A stretch of 60,179 nucleotides of DNA from Alphaproteobacteria bacterium. Its GTDB lineage: Bacteria > Pseudomonadota > Alphaproteobacteria > Rs-D84. The notes under the pieces are model-generated. The model saw only the letters and a program-made list of their open reading frames with translations. It was not told the origin of the DNA and ran no database searches. Where the stretch lies: the NCBI GenBank assembly GCA_017427715.1, contig JAFRSF010000002.1:1-60179 (forward strand), in the 5' to 3' direction. Of this stretch, positions 37,199-46,428 are shown in pieces; within the stretch, counting starts at the first letter, position 1; the number at the start of each line of letters is the position of its first letter. The translations under genes and the position numbers were made by a program.

Positions 37199-38422
37199 AT
37201 GCAAAAAAATCTTATGCAATTATATAAGCGCGCGTTAGATGAACGCAGTATCTGGTTGAACCGTTGGCAAACGGCAATGCGCTATACTATTCCGACCAAT
37301 GATACGGATGTTGCAATGTTGTTTGATGCAACTGCAGCAGATGCCGTAGATAATTTGGCTGCTTCGATGTATTCATTGTTGACACCGCCAGAATCCTTGT
37401 GGATAAATTTGGTTCGTGAAAGTGATTTATCGCCGAATGCAGAAATTGCGACAGATATGTTGCGTGCGCATTTGAACGATTCTAATTTTTATACAACAAT
37501 TCATCAATGTTATACAGATTTGGTTGTTTTAGGAACAGCATGTTTATTCATGGCAGAAAACCCAATTGGAGCAGATTCTGCATTTTCTTTCACGGCAATT
37601 CCAATGACAGATATTGCAATATTGCCAAATGCAGTTTTTCATACGACATCCATGCCTGCATGTGAGATAGCAGAAAAATATCCACATTTTACAATGCCCG
37701 AAAAATTGCGAGAATTGATTAAAAACAATCCAGAAACCCCAATTCGATTGGTTCAAGCATTGATAGGTAAAGATTTTACTGCTTGGCTGGATGTCGGCGG
37801 TGATATAGAAAATAATATTGTTTCCACAGGTGTTTTTGAAACAAATCCATATATAATATTTCGGTGGTCTGTAGTCAGTGGTGAATTATACGGACGCAGT
37901 CCAGTATTGCGCGCATTACCAGATATAAAAACAGCCAATAAAGTTGTCGAATTAGTATTAAAAAATGCGACAATAGCAGTCAGCGGTATCTGGCAGGCGG
38001 ATGATGATGGGGTTATTAATTTATCTAATATCAATTTAACACCTGGAGCAATCATCCCCAAAGCAGTAGGCAGTTCTGGTTTAACACCGTTGTCAAGTGG
38101 TGCGGATTTCGATGTTTCTCAAATAGTACTGCGTGATTTGCGTGACAGAATCAGACATACGTTGCTGGCAGACAGATTGGGATTATTGTCTGACAAAGAA
38201 ATGACAGCGACAGAAATATTAGCGCGCAATTCGGATATGGTTCGCATTTTAGGTGCCACGTACGGTCGTTTATTACATGAATTTATTCGTCCTATGTGTG
38301 AAAGAGGGCTTCAAATATTATCGCGGCGTGGTTTAATAGATAAAATATCTTTGCACAGCGATGCAGAATTAAAATATATTGCCCCAATTGCTCAAATGGC
38401 ACGCGAAGAAATGTCTATCTAG
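37199..38422 (+). CDS. Phage portal (head-tail connector) protein
   Basis: 407 residues. The N-terminal pattern LYKRALDERSIWLNRWQTAMRY with DATAADAVDNLAASMYSLLTPP is typical of T7-type (gp8) head-tail connectors, which begin by mentioning an early helical pair and a large-subunit clip region. It is somewhat shorter than the usual 500 or so residues. The portal forms the dodecameric DNA channel to which terminase docks, consistent with the neighbouring terminase half. AAAAGGA precedes the ATG. Confidence 0.83.
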   Translation: MQKNLMQLYKRALDERSIWLNRWQTAMRYTIPTNDTDVAMLFDATAADAVDNLAASMYSLLTPPESLWINLVRESDLSPNAEIATDMLRAHLNDSNFYTTIHQCYTDLVVLGTACLFMAENPIGADSAFSFTAIPMTDIAILPNAVFHTTSMPACEIAEKYPHFTMPEKLRELIKNNPETPIRLVQALIGKDFTAWLDVGGDIENNIVSTGVFETNPYIIFRWSVVSGELYGRSPVLRALPDIKTANKVVELVLKNATIAVSGIWQADDDGVINLSNINLTPGAIIPKAVGSSGLTPLSSGADFDVSQIVLRDLRDRIRHTLLADRLGLLSDKEMTATEILARNSDMVRILGATYGRLLHEFIRPMCERGLQILSRRGLIDKISLHSDAELKYIAPIAQMAREEMSI

Positions 38423-38432
38423 GATTATAATC

Positions 38433-38633
38433 ATGCAAGATATAGAAAAACAATATGTGCGAACTTTTGCTACGAATTGCGGCAAACAAGTGTTGGCTCA
38501 CTTGCGTTCTTTGACCATAGAACGCATTGTTGGGCCAAATGTATCAAACGAAGATTTACGATGGTGGGCGGCGCAAAATGCGTTAATTCATCATATTGAA
38601 AATATGATTAAAAAAGGAAACAACCCAACATGA
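38433..38633 (+). CDS. Bbp19-like small phage protein
   Basis: 66 residues. YVRTFATNCGKQVLAHLR followed by ALIHHIENMIKKG resembles the Bbp19 family, small proteins conserved beside podovirus portal genes. The start at 38433 has AGGA about 10 nt before. It overlaps the next gene by ATGA, so translation is coupled. Function is unknown. Confidence 0.7.
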   Translation: MQDIEKQYVRTFATNCGKQVLAHLRSLTIERIVGPNVSNEDLRWWAAQNALIHHIENMIKKGNNPT

Positions 38634-38890
38634 GAAAACAACAAACTTTAAACGGTCTAATAGATACTTTACGGGACAGTTGGTTTTTAATTGCCTTTGT
38701 ATCTGGTGTTATTTATTGGGTTGCACGTCAAGATTCGTCTTTATCAGAATTGTCACGACAAAATGAACGAATAACAGCACTGGAAAATAGAACTACAATA
38801 CTGGAATCAGGTATCGGACAATTACAATTAAAAATAGATGGAATCAAAGAAGATGTTACTTTGATAAAAAGTGCAGTGATTAAAAATTAA
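38630..38890 (+). CDS. Membrane-anchored coiled-coil protein at the cassette end
   Basis: 86 residues: a basic N-terminus, one membrane helix (about 16-32), then a coiled coil (ELSRQNERITALENRTTILE) to the end. This form is seen in phage lysis accessory proteins (spanin- or XhlA-like), but no family is assigned. Its stop codon overlaps the stop of the convergent host gene at 38887, leaving no space for an attachment site. Confidence 0.6.
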   Translation: MRKQQTLNGLIDTLRDSWFLIAFVSGVIYWVARQDSSLSELSRQNERITALENRTTILESGIGQLQLKIDGIKEDVTLIKSAVIKN

Positions 38891-39240
38891 ATGGCATTTT
38901 TTGCCCAATATATTTTATGACCACAAACAACAATAACATCAAATCTGGCATTGCCAGTCCAATGTTTGTTTATTAAATAGGTTTCTGCGGCGCGGCGTAA
39001 TCTGACAGATTGTGCCGGGGTAATCGCGTCCCATGCAGCATCGGTTGTTTTACGAGATTTGACTTCTATAAAAACAATAGTATTTTTGTGTCGTGCAATA
39101 ATATCTATTTCTGCACGATTGGTATTTTTGCCGGTTATATATCTGTTTTGTAAAATATGATAGCCGTGAAACCGCAGAAACCATCTTGCGATAAATTCAG
39201 AAAACAGACCAATTTGATAAGATGTTCGTTTAAAACGCAT
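38887..39240 (-). CDS. YraN-like (UPF0102) endonuclease-fold protein
   Basis: 117 residues with a restriction-endonuclease-like core: RAEIDIIARHKNTIVFIEVKSRK carries the E..D...EVK catalytic pattern of the UPF0102/YraN family. The biochemical role is not settled; it is usually a housekeeping chromosomal gene. I chose ATG at 39240 (MRFKRTSYQIG). This overlaps the 3' end of the upstream gene by 11 nt. It is the first host gene right of the phage cassette. Confidence 0.8.
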   Translation of the reverse strand: MRFKRTSYQIGLFSEFIARWFLRFHGYHILQNRYITGKNTNRAEIDIIARHKNTIVFIEVKSRKTTDAAWDAITPAQSVRLRRAAETYLINKHWTGNARFDVIVVCGHKIYWAKNAI

Positions 39241-40018
39241 ATGGCTTTGCCTGGAAATTATTTCGTGCTGCTTGGATGTTATTTGCAGAATCATTTGCAT
39301 TTAATCCATTATCAGACAAAACCAATTGCCCATAATATGCTTTCATCATCGGGTCAAAAGCGTTTTCAGAAGAAATCCATTTGTCTTCATCTGAATTCGG
39401 GGTACCGTATTTATCCAAGACACCTTGCCAAAAAGATAATATTTTCTTTTCACGCTGATTTGCAAACTTTTCATTTGCACCTTCTATGGTATTAACATCA
39501 TTATTATATACGATTTTCCATACAACATTATCAGTGGCATTGCTGGTAAAATACACATCAATGGTTTCGCCAGTAAATTGTCGTTCTAAATGTATCTCAG
39601 ATACATACAACAGTCCACGGTTTCGTGCCAAAGAATAAATACATTTTTCCAGTTTTTCTGGTGTAAAAATCCTGTTTTGCCGACATTCATAATCCAGATT
39701 ATATTTCCAATCTTTGTTTATAGTGTAAATAACGCTGTTGTTTCTGCGTGGGGCATATAAACCAGAACCATTGAAAAATAAATTGTTCACTTCATCATAT
39801 GACATACCCAACATAATACCAGCAATATCAAACTGGCTAACATTTACAACACTGGCCCCAGAATTCAAAGATACTTTTTCAATATCCATACTTTCTGAAT
39901 CGCCGCCGTCTTCGACAATTGCGAAATTATCAAAAGAAAATTCATCTTCTTCAGCATAAACCGTCCCACCAGAAAATATCACTGTACACATCAACAATAA
40001 AAACCAGATTTTCTTCAT
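39230..40018 (-). CDS. Secreted protein of unknown function
   Basis: 262 residues with a signal peptide (MKKIWFLLLMCTVIFSGGTVYA). The mature part is acidic and has two Cys (about 120 and 134) likely to be disulfide-bonded. FDIAGIMLGMSYDEVNNLF recalls short domains seen in periplasmic proteins with an opening 'GI.lGms..eV', but no function follows from it. It is the last gene but one of a run with the VirB8-like genes. Confidence 0.65.
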   Translation of the reverse strand: MKKIWFLLLMCTVIFSGGTVYAEEDEFSFDNFAIVEDGGDSESMDIEKVSLNSGASVVNVSQFDIAGIMLGMSYDEVNNLFFNGSGLYAPRRNNSVIYTINKDWKYNLDYECRQNRIFTPEKLEKCIYSLARNRGLLYVSEIHLERQFTGETIDVYFTSNATDNVVWKIVYNNDVNTIEGANEKFANQREKKILSFWQGVLDKYGTPNSDEDKWISSENAFDPMMKAYYGQLVLSDNGLNANDSANNIQAARNNFQAKPYAF

Positions 40019-40032
40019 AATATTTTCCTTTG

Positions 40033-40653
40033 TTAAAATGCGACATCCGTTACTTCGAACATAAATAATCCTGCTGGGTCGCCACCTGTTTCAAGATATT
40101 TACGTACATTTATATTGGGATTGATACCTGGTAAAAATCGAACTTTTAAATTAATAATTCCAATATCGTCTATGACATCAGCATTCATTTTATTGGATTG
40201 GGTCCATGTACGCGTAAAATAGGGTACAGCAACCCATCCAGAATCTTTGATTGGTTGTATTTTGGATGTATCGACCCACACATTGCGGAACATCTTGCCT
40301 TTTGCCATAACATCTATGTTTTTTGCCTCTGTATTCAGCCAGTCAGTATAAACTTTGGATACAGACAAATCTTTGATAATTTGGGTTTGTTCTTTTGTCA
40401 CAGTTCCAGGAATAACTTTGAAATATTCAGCAACATATTTTTGAATCAGTTTGTTCCTTAAACCGTCCGATTTTAAATCATTCAGATTTTGCAAAGGACC
40501 GACACGTGTATTTGGTCTGTTGCCAGTTTGAAAAATATAGGTTTCTATAACAGTTTGTTCATTTGCCCTGTATGTTAAAACAACGATGAACACAGTAGCC
40601 AATATGATTGCTAATAAACAGATTCCCATGAAAAACGATTTTAATTTGTTCAT
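40033..40653 (-). CDS. VirB8-like inner-membrane protein, copy 2
   Basis: 206 residues: a short cytoplasmic start, a membrane helix (about 8-28) and a periplasmic domain with LRNKLIQKYVAEYFKV and, later, TWTQSNKMNADVIDDIG and NLKVRFLPGINPNINVRKYLE. Topology and helix-plus-beta pattern are like VirB8/TrbF periplasmic domains of type IV secretion systems. No other secretion gene is present in the window. I treat this as a tentative resemblance only. It is 6 nt from its upstream neighbour. Confidence 0.45.
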   Translation of the reverse strand: MNKLKSFFMGICLLAIILATVFIVVLTYRANEQTVIETYIFQTGNRPNTRVGPLQNLNDLKSDGLRNKLIQKYVAEYFKVIPGTVTKEQTQIIKDLSVSKVYTDWLNTEAKNIDVMAKGKMFRNVWVDTSKIQPIKDSGWVAVPYFTRTWTQSNKMNADVIDDIGIINLKVRFLPGINPNINVRKYLETGGDPAGLFMFEVTDVAF

Positions 40654-40659
40654 TTAATT

Positions 40660-41367
40660 TTATAACCCCGGTTTAACCACCATTCTGTACGCATTAAAAT
40701 CCTTTACATAATATCCCAATGTTGCTGGATAACGACCTTTGTCATCATGCCCCAATTCTATGAAAGCCAACACATCAAATTTCTTATTCACAGATGATTC
40801 TAATTCCACATATGATTGCCATAAACCCGCTTTGCTGTTTTTATTTGTTGGTGGTGTAATCAGTTGAGATTTAACCATAATTGTTTCGGATGCCTGGTCA
40901 ATGCGGTCGCGATATTCGGGCATAACATTGTTATAAAACTGTTGAAATAATTCTTGGGATGACACACAAAACAATGCGCAATTATAATTATGTGGGTTGT
41001 ATTGATCAGTACTTTCACAATCAAAAGATTCACAGTTTCGCCATCTGGATTCGTTTATCGAATTATTTTTGTTAATGGAAAACCAATGTATAACATAATT
41101 TCTGACCAATGATTCTTGGATAATTCTGTCATGGCTGATTTTAAGGTTTTTTTCTGGATACGCAACCACCGTCCAGTCAGATGTCAAAGAATCAGAAGAT
41201 ATCAAAAACGGATAATTTCTTTTTGAATTGTTTAATAATAAAACCAACCCGCATGCAACAATAATACAAAAGAACACAACAGCAATCCATATAGAAACAC
41301 TACGGGAAAAAGCGATGGTTTTTCCAGCAGGGAAAGTCGATGTGTCAAAATCGTTTGGGTAATTCAA
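40660..41367 (-). CDS. VirB8-like inner-membrane protein, copy 1
   Basis: 235 residues. Cytoplasmic N-terminus, a membrane helix (about 24-45), and a periplasmic domain with SLVRNYVIHWFSI (like the R.YV..RE motif of VirB8), a Cys-rich insert (NCESFDCES ... NCALFCVSS) and FQQFYNNVMPEY. Like the next gene, it looks like a VirB8-type periplasmic (NTF2-like) fold. The four-Cys insert is unusual. Both are co-oriented with bamA. Confidence 0.45.
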   Translation of the reverse strand: MNYPNDFDTSTFPAGKTIAFSRSVSIWIAVVFFCIIVACGLVLLLNNSKRNYPFLISSDSLTSDWTVVAYPEKNLKISHDRIIQESLVRNYVIHWFSINKNNSINESRWRNCESFDCESTDQYNPHNYNCALFCVSSQELFQQFYNNVMPEYRDRIDQASETIMVKSQLITPPTNKNSKAGLWQSYVELESSVNKKFDVLAFIELGHDDKGRYPATLGYYVKDFNAYRMVVKPGL

Positions 41368-41393
41368 TTAATCCCCCCACAATTTGCCGAAAA

Positions 41394-41549
41394 TTATGCT
41401 TGATAAACCAAAATACAAGCACAAGGACTTAATTTTAATTCATTATTGTCGTATCCGATTCCGACCGGTTCACGATCATAAATCTGACCACATCCAGCAA
41501 TTCCAAGACCAACAATTGCCAATATGCAAATCACCAGAACTTTTTTCAT
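41394..41549 (-). CDS. Small lipoprotein
   Basis: 51 residues. Signal peptide with lipobox LGIAGC (Cys codon TGT), then a short tail with two more Cys (SPCACI). The start at 41549 has AAAGGAG upstream. It lies between bamA and the VirB8-like genes. Its size and form match the damaged lipoprotein gene at 11272, and entericidin- or BamE-like small lipoproteins. The function is unknown. Confidence 0.7.
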   Translation of the reverse strand: MKKVLVICILAIVGLGIAGCGQIYDREPVGIGYDNNELKLSPCACILVYQA

Positions 41550-41612
41550 GTTTCTTCTCCTTTCTTTTCTAAAGTATAAGAAAAATCTATCCCCCCAGTC
41601 AAGCCAAAACAA

Positions 41613-43883
41613 TCAGAACTGTGTCGCAAAAGACAACAGAAACCGTTGTTCTTGGTCGTATTCGTTTATCTTTAATGGCCAACCCCATGAAAAATTCATT
41701 GGTCCCATAGGCGTATTCCAATAAATCCCCACACCCACAGATGTACGCCAATCGTCATCTATTATGTTTGGTTTACCATTAAATTCATATTCGCGTCTTG
41801 GCGGTTTGCCCAAAATACCATAATCAGCGAACACAAAACCTTTGATTTGATATTCGTCTGGAATAAATATCGGAAAGTTTAACTGTGTTGACCCATTTGC
41901 TTTCCATAACCCACCTAAAGAATAACTTCTGTAATACCAGTTTCTTGAACCAATACCAGCGACATCAAACCCACGCAAAGAATCACCACCCAAGAAATAA
42001 CGATATACACGTGGAATATAATTATCTGATTCCAAAGATTGTATATAACCCAAATCCCAAGAAGTGCTTAATTGCCATCTGTCATCAAAGAATTTGACCA
42101 TGGCGGTTATATCAGCATTATATCGCATAAACGTATTTGTTCCACCGAACCCGGTATAAGATGCCCCTAAATCCCCCACAATACCTGTATGAGTATTTTG
42201 TTGGAAATTAGTGTTAAGATTGTAATATCTTAGGTTCGTTCCCAACGTATATAAATCGGCTTTGTGCCACCCACCCAATTGTAAATCATAGTTTTGGTCA
42301 AATGTTGCTGATAAACGTACACTTTGTGTCCAATGATCTGTCAAACGCCAGCCCAAACGACCAGATATTGAAAAAGAATCCCTATCATATCCATAACCAC
42401 CTAATTTAGAATATTTATATTGGGTATAAGAAACATCAAATCCACCAGATAATTCGCGATTAAACAAGAAAGGTTCTGTAAAACTGAATACTGCCTGACG
42501 TTGATATTGTGCAATAGAACCTTTGATTTGAACAATTTGTCCACGTCCCATAAAATTATTTTCTGTAATTCCTGCATCAACCATAAAACCGTTAATAGAT
42601 GACCAACCAAATCCACCAGACAATTCACCAGTTGGTTGTTCTTCTATTTTTACATCTAAATTCATCATATTTGCATCAGCCAATCTAGTTGGCACCATTT
42701 GAACATTTTTGAAATAACGCGTTCTCATCAAGTTTTGTCGTGCAGTTTCAGTTGTTTGCAAAGAAAATGGATCGCCTTCACGCATAGGCATATGATGTTC
42801 AATAACATTATCAAAAGTACGTACATTGCCCAATAAATTAATATTGTTTATATAAATACGATGAGTTTTATTTATTTTAAAATCCAAATCCACAATTCTC
42901 GTGTCTTCATGTTTATTTGGAACAGCATCAACATTTATAAACGCATAACCATAATCTGCAATTGCGCCACGCAACGCATTTATAGATGCATCAATTTCAT
43001 CTATGTTATAAATATCCTTTTTTGATACAGTCAAAATCTTTAATAGTTCTTTTGTTGGGACATCTTCAAACGGGTTGTCTATGCTAATTTCACCGATTTT
43101 ATATTGATTACCTTCGTCAACGGTATATTTTACAGAATAATATTCACGAGTGGGGGTAAATTCACCTTTGGCATCTGTGATACGAAAATCCAAAAAACCA
43201 TTTCGCATATAAAATTGATGTAATAACTGTTGATCGTATTTAATTCTGTCTTCATCGTAAACATCAAATTGTGTCATAAATCGCCACCACGCATGTTCAC
43301 GAGATAATATTTCGCCGCGTAACGTTCTGGCACTGAATTTTTTATTATTTTCAAAATCTATGTCACGAATATAAGTCGGATGTCCTTCTGTTATTTCATA
43401 AACAACATTAACACGATTATTATCTAAATCTATTTTCTTTGGGTTGATTTTTGTTCCGAAAAAACCCTTGCGCTGGTACAACGTTAACATCCTTTGTACA
43501 TCTGCACCGATTACAGATATATCATAAGAAGTACGTTCTTTGGTCTTTATTTCTTTTTTTAAATCATCAGTGTCAATTTCATCGTTTCCTTCTATGGTCA
43601 CCATGTTAATAACAGGTGCTTCTATGACCGATATTTTCAACACATTACCATTTAATTGTGCATTTACATTTGAAAAATATCCACTGGATTGCAGTTTTTT
43701 TGCAACATTGTTAATTGTTTCAGAATTAACATTATCACCAATTTTAACATCAGATAAAATACGCACGGATTCAGCATCCATTCGTTGATTACCTTTTACG
43801 TCTATTCTGGAAACAACTGTGGCATTTGCAATATTACAGATGCCAATTAAAAATATTAAAAATAATAATTTATTTTTCTGCAT
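41613..43883 (-). CDS. bamA: Outer membrane protein assembly factor BamA
   Basis: 756 residues with a signal peptide (core LLFLIFLIGICNIANA). Five POTRA domains fill about 22-345, followed by a beta barrel whose last strand ends in FLLSFATQF with a C-terminal Phe. The characteristic RGF motif appears as LRGFDV (about 660) and SGGFGWSS starts the barrel. It inserts beta-barrel proteins into the outer membrane. The start codon lies 1-2 nt after the rseP stop, so it is coupled to it. Presence of bamA shows this is a Gram-negative cell with outer membrane proteins. Confidence 0.95.
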   Translation of the reverse strand: MQKNKLLFLIFLIGICNIANATVVSRIDVKGNQRMDAESVRILSDVKIGDNVNSETINNVAKKLQSSGYFSNVNAQLNGNVLKISVIEAPVINMVTIEGNDEIDTDDLKKEIKTKERTSYDISVIGADVQRMLTLYQRKGFFGTKINPKKIDLDNNRVNVVYEITEGHPTYIRDIDFENNKKFSARTLRGEILSREHAWWRFMTQFDVYDEDRIKYDQQLLHQFYMRNGFLDFRITDAKGEFTPTREYYSVKYTVDEGNQYKIGEISIDNPFEDVPTKELLKILTVSKKDIYNIDEIDASINALRGAIADYGYAFINVDAVPNKHEDTRIVDLDFKINKTHRIYINNINLLGNVRTFDNVIEHHMPMREGDPFSLQTTETARQNLMRTRYFKNVQMVPTRLADANMMNLDVKIEEQPTGELSGGFGWSSINGFMVDAGITENNFMGRGQIVQIKGSIAQYQRQAVFSFTEPFLFNRELSGGFDVSYTQYKYSKLGGYGYDRDSFSISGRLGWRLTDHWTQSVRLSATFDQNYDLQLGGWHKADLYTLGTNLRYYNLNTNFQQNTHTGIVGDLGASYTGFGGTNTFMRYNADITAMVKFFDDRWQLSTSWDLGYIQSLESDNYIPRVYRYFLGGDSLRGFDVAGIGSRNWYYRSYSLGGLWKANGSTQLNFPIFIPDEYQIKGFVFADYGILGKPPRREYEFNGKPNIIDDDWRTSVGVGIYWNTPMGPMNFSWGWPLKINEYDQEQRFLLSFATQF

Positions 43884-43884
43884 T

Positions 43885-44946
43885 TTAATTCAACCTAAAT
43901 ACGCGCGCTATATCGTTCCACATAGTGAACAAAAATAACAACATGATTAAAATCCAACCACAAACGATTGTGATATCCATTGCTTTGCCGTCTAATTTAC
44001 GATGAATAATTGCTTCTATGAACAATATCAGCAAATATCCGCCGTCTAATACAGGCAAAGGTAACAAGTTTATTATCCCCAGATTCACAGATAATAACGC
44101 AATAATAGCCATGAAAGCAAAGAAACCCATTTCCAACGCATGTCCAGAAACCTGTGCTATTGTAATGAAAGACCCTAATTGTTTTGAAGATCTTTCACCT
44201 GTGATAATTTGCTTTAATACAACCAACAGATTTTTTGATTGATAATATGTTTCGCGCAATCCTGAATACAATGCGTTAAAAAATGGTTTCGTGTGTGCTT
44301 CGGTTTTTTTGCTGCCATCTGCGATTAATCCCCAACGTGGGGCAGGTGATAATTGCACATTAATCAGTTTATTTTTACGTGCAATCATAACATTTGCATT
44401 GTGTTTAGAAGATATTTCTTTGGCGATAATTAATTCGCCCCAATTATCAATGTGTACGTTATTTATCTTCATAATAACATCGCCTGGTTTTATACCTGCA
44501 TTAAATGCGATACTGTTTCGAACAACTTGTCCAATGACTGGTAATTGCAATGTGCGTGGACGAAACATGAAATCAGCCGAATACAGCAACCATGCCAGCA
44601 TAAAATTCATGACCACCCCAGCAGCAATAATTATAAACTGTTTCCAGGCGGGTACAGACAGATAATGTCCCACTTTCTTGGCTGGGGGTAAATCTGCATA
44701 TTTTTTGCGATGAAACATATCTTCTTGACCATAAATAGAAACATATCCACCCAGCGGTAAACAGCACAGTTTCCATACCGTACCATGTTTATCAGTCCAT
44801 TTAAATAATGGATGACCAAATCCAATAGAAAACGCATCAACACGAACACCGGCCCATCGTGCAGCCATAAAATGACCTGCTTCGTGAATGAATACAACTA
44901 TACCCAACACTACCAATAATGCAACAACAGGTAAAATTATATGCAT
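43885..44946 (-). CDS. rseP: Site-2 intramembrane zinc protease RseP
   Basis: 353 residues with HEAGH (FIHEAGHFMAARWAGVRV) in the first membrane helix and the second zinc ligand in PLPVLDGGYL. One PDZ domain lies between (about 120-200, PGDVIMKINN). It cleaves anti-sigma factors and remnant signal peptides in the inner membrane. It lies upstream of bamA, as in most alphaproteobacteria. No dxr gene separates it from cdsA, unlike the common order. Confidence 0.93.
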   Translation of the reverse strand: MHIILPVVALLVVLGIVVFIHEAGHFMAARWAGVRVDAFSIGFGHPLFKWTDKHGTVWKLCCLPLGGYVSIYGQEDMFHRKKYADLPPAKKVGHYLSVPAWKQFIIIAAGVVMNFMLAWLLYSADFMFRPRTLQLPVIGQVVRNSIAFNAGIKPGDVIMKINNVHIDNWGELIIAKEISSKHNANVMIARKNKLINVQLSPAPRWGLIADGSKKTEAHTKPFFNALYSGLRETYYQSKNLLVVLKQIITGERSSKQLGSFITIAQVSGHALEMGFFAFMAIIALLSVNLGIINLLPLPVLDGGYLLILFIEAIIHRKLDGKAMDITIVCGWILIMLLFLFTMWNDIARVFRLN

Positions 44947-44970
44947 GATTTTTTCATCTCCATCGTGTTT

Positions 44971-45651
44971 TTACTTTATAATAAACCAAATCAAAGGCAG
45001 AACATAAATCCAACCATCAAATCTGTCCAGTATTCCGCCATGTCCTGGTAATAAAGTACCAAAATCTTTGATTTCAAGTTTTCTTTTTATAAAACTGGCA
45101 GTCAAATCACCATATTGTGATAATAATGAAATACTGATACCGATGAAAATCGCATTTTGTACAAAGCCGCCAAACAATTTGTAATATAACAGCGACATCA
45201 AAGTGCCACAGATAATACCGCCAATTTGTCCGGCCCATGTTTTATGTGCTGATATTTTTTCCCATAATTTGTCGCCACCAAAAATCGAGCCAAACAACCA
45301 GCCACCAACATCAGCCCCAACAATTATCATCAACAACCACAACATCAATAATGGTCGACCTGCAACAGAATACACAGATATCAACATCAAAACCAATAAA
45401 CAAACAAATACTGACACAGGCAAAACATTCTTTTGAACAATTTCACTTGGTGTATTTTTAATAGATTTTACCAATTCGTAAATACACCCCATTACAACAA
45501 ATATTCCCAGCCATCTTATTGCATGGAAAGGTGCAACCGATAACAAAGGTATTCCATATTTTTCAAGTGATACAGCAACACAAACAATGGCAAGCATCAC
45601 AGTCGCTGTTATAACACGCAAAGCAGTATTAGACATTTCAGATAATTTCAT
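44971..45651 (-). CDS. cdsA: Phosphatidate cytidylyltransferase CdsA
   Basis: 226 residues with about seven membrane helices. The C-terminal signature LLPGHGGILDRFDGWI is the family's catalytic motif with both Asp residues. It makes CDP-diacylglycerol from phosphatidate and CTP for phospholipid synthesis. The start codon overlaps the uppS stop (ATGA-like overlap of 4 nt). It precedes rseP by 24 nt. Confidence 0.94.
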   Translation of the reverse strand: MKLSEMSNTALRVITATVMLAIVCVAVSLEKYGIPLLSVAPFHAIRWLGIFVVMGCIYELVKSIKNTPSEIVQKNVLPVSVFVCLLVLMLISVYSVAGRPLLMLWLLMIIVGADVGGWLFGSIFGGDKLWEKISAHKTWAGQIGGIICGTLMSLLYYKLFGGFVQNAIFIGISISLLSQYGDLTASFIKRKLEIKDFGTLLPGHGGILDRFDGWIYVLPLIWFIIK

Positions 45652-46406
45652 TTTTTATTCCCCAGATAATTTTTCTTTTTCCCGCCACCAAAACGTCTAT
45701 CGCGTTTCGTGTATTCGTCTAAAATATGTTGCCATAATTTTTCAGATTTTACCAAATCGGGCCAATGTTCAGGTATGAATAATAATTCCGCATACGCAAG
45801 TTTCCACAGCAAGAAATTAGATATTCTGTGTTCGTTGCTGGTACGAACCACCAAATCAATCGGCAGTAAATCACCAGTATCTAAAAACGTTTCAAAAGTA
45901 TCTTTATCTACATGATTACCAGTGTCAATTGCCGCATTAACTGCACGAACAATTTCATCTTGTCCGCCATAGTTTAATGCAAAAACAACTGTGCCACCTG
46001 TGTTTTCTGCGGACATCTTTTCCAGTTTATCGCACACATTAGCCAATTTTTTAGGCAATCTTTCGCGGGATCCAACGATACGATAGCGCAAATTTTTTTT
46101 GACCCCATTTTCCAGATTATTTTTCATTTCTGTATAAAATAAATCCATCAGAAAATCGACTTCTTCTTTTGATCTGGACCAATTTTCAGTAGAAAAAATA
46201 AAGAAAGTCATTGTTGAAACACCATGTGCAATAAACCAATCTACCATATTTGAATGGCTAGCAAGACCTGCTTGGTGTCCCATCAAAGGTGGTAAACCAT
46301 GATTTTCGGCCCATCTGCGGTTGCCGTCACAAATGAAAGCAATATGGTTGGGTATTTTCACAGGTGTTGATTTTTCAGATGTTTTTTTCTTCAAAAAATG
46401 TAACAT
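45648..46406 (-). CDS. uppS: Undecaprenyl (polyprenyl) diphosphate synthase UppS
   Basis: 252 residues. IAFICDGNRRWAENHGLP carries the catalytic Asp and P-loop residues; GHQAG, FIFSTENWSRSKEEV and the C-terminal SNFLLWKLAYAEL with RDRRFGG are family motifs. It makes the undecaprenyl carrier for peptidoglycan. The start at 46406 has AAGGA upstream; the frame extending to 46565 overlaps frr and lacks support. It overlaps cdsA by 4 nt. Confidence 0.93.
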   Translation of the reverse strand: MLHFLKKKTSEKSTPVKIPNHIAFICDGNRRWAENHGLPPLMGHQAGLASHSNMVDWFIAHGVSTMTFFIFSTENWSRSKEEVDFLMDLFYTEMKNNLENGVKKNLRYRIVGSRERLPKKLANVCDKLEKMSAENTGGTVVFALNYGGQDEIVRAVNAAIDTGNHVDKDTFETFLDTGDLLPIDLVVRTSNEHRISNFLLWKLAYAELLFIPEHWPDLVKSEKLWQHILDEYTKRDRRFGGGKKKNYLGNKK

Positions 46407-46428
46407 TTTTGAATCCTTGTTGGTTTCG

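Larger units (their letters stand above)
26723..38890. mobile_element. Podovirus-like structural gene cassette, interrupted by host dnaB block
   Basis: Plus-strand genes in order: cell-wall hydrolase, holin-like, scaffold, H1-like protein, major capsid, small structural, gp11-like adaptor, gp12-like nozzle, internal protein and terminase N-half; then, after a minus-strand block (33047-36331), terminase C-half, portal, Bbp19-like and a membrane/coiled-coil protein. Read in a circle, this is the usual podovirus order terminase-portal-...-scaffold-capsid-tail. No integrase, excisionase, replication gene, tail spike or recognised small terminase is present. Composition matches the host. The right end overlaps the stop codon of a host gene. 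All structural frames except the terminase are intact. Confidence 0.8.

Noticed and set aside
26723..38890. Active complete prophage
   Set aside because: No integrase, replication or spike genes and no att repeats at the ends; terminase is split by dnaB.
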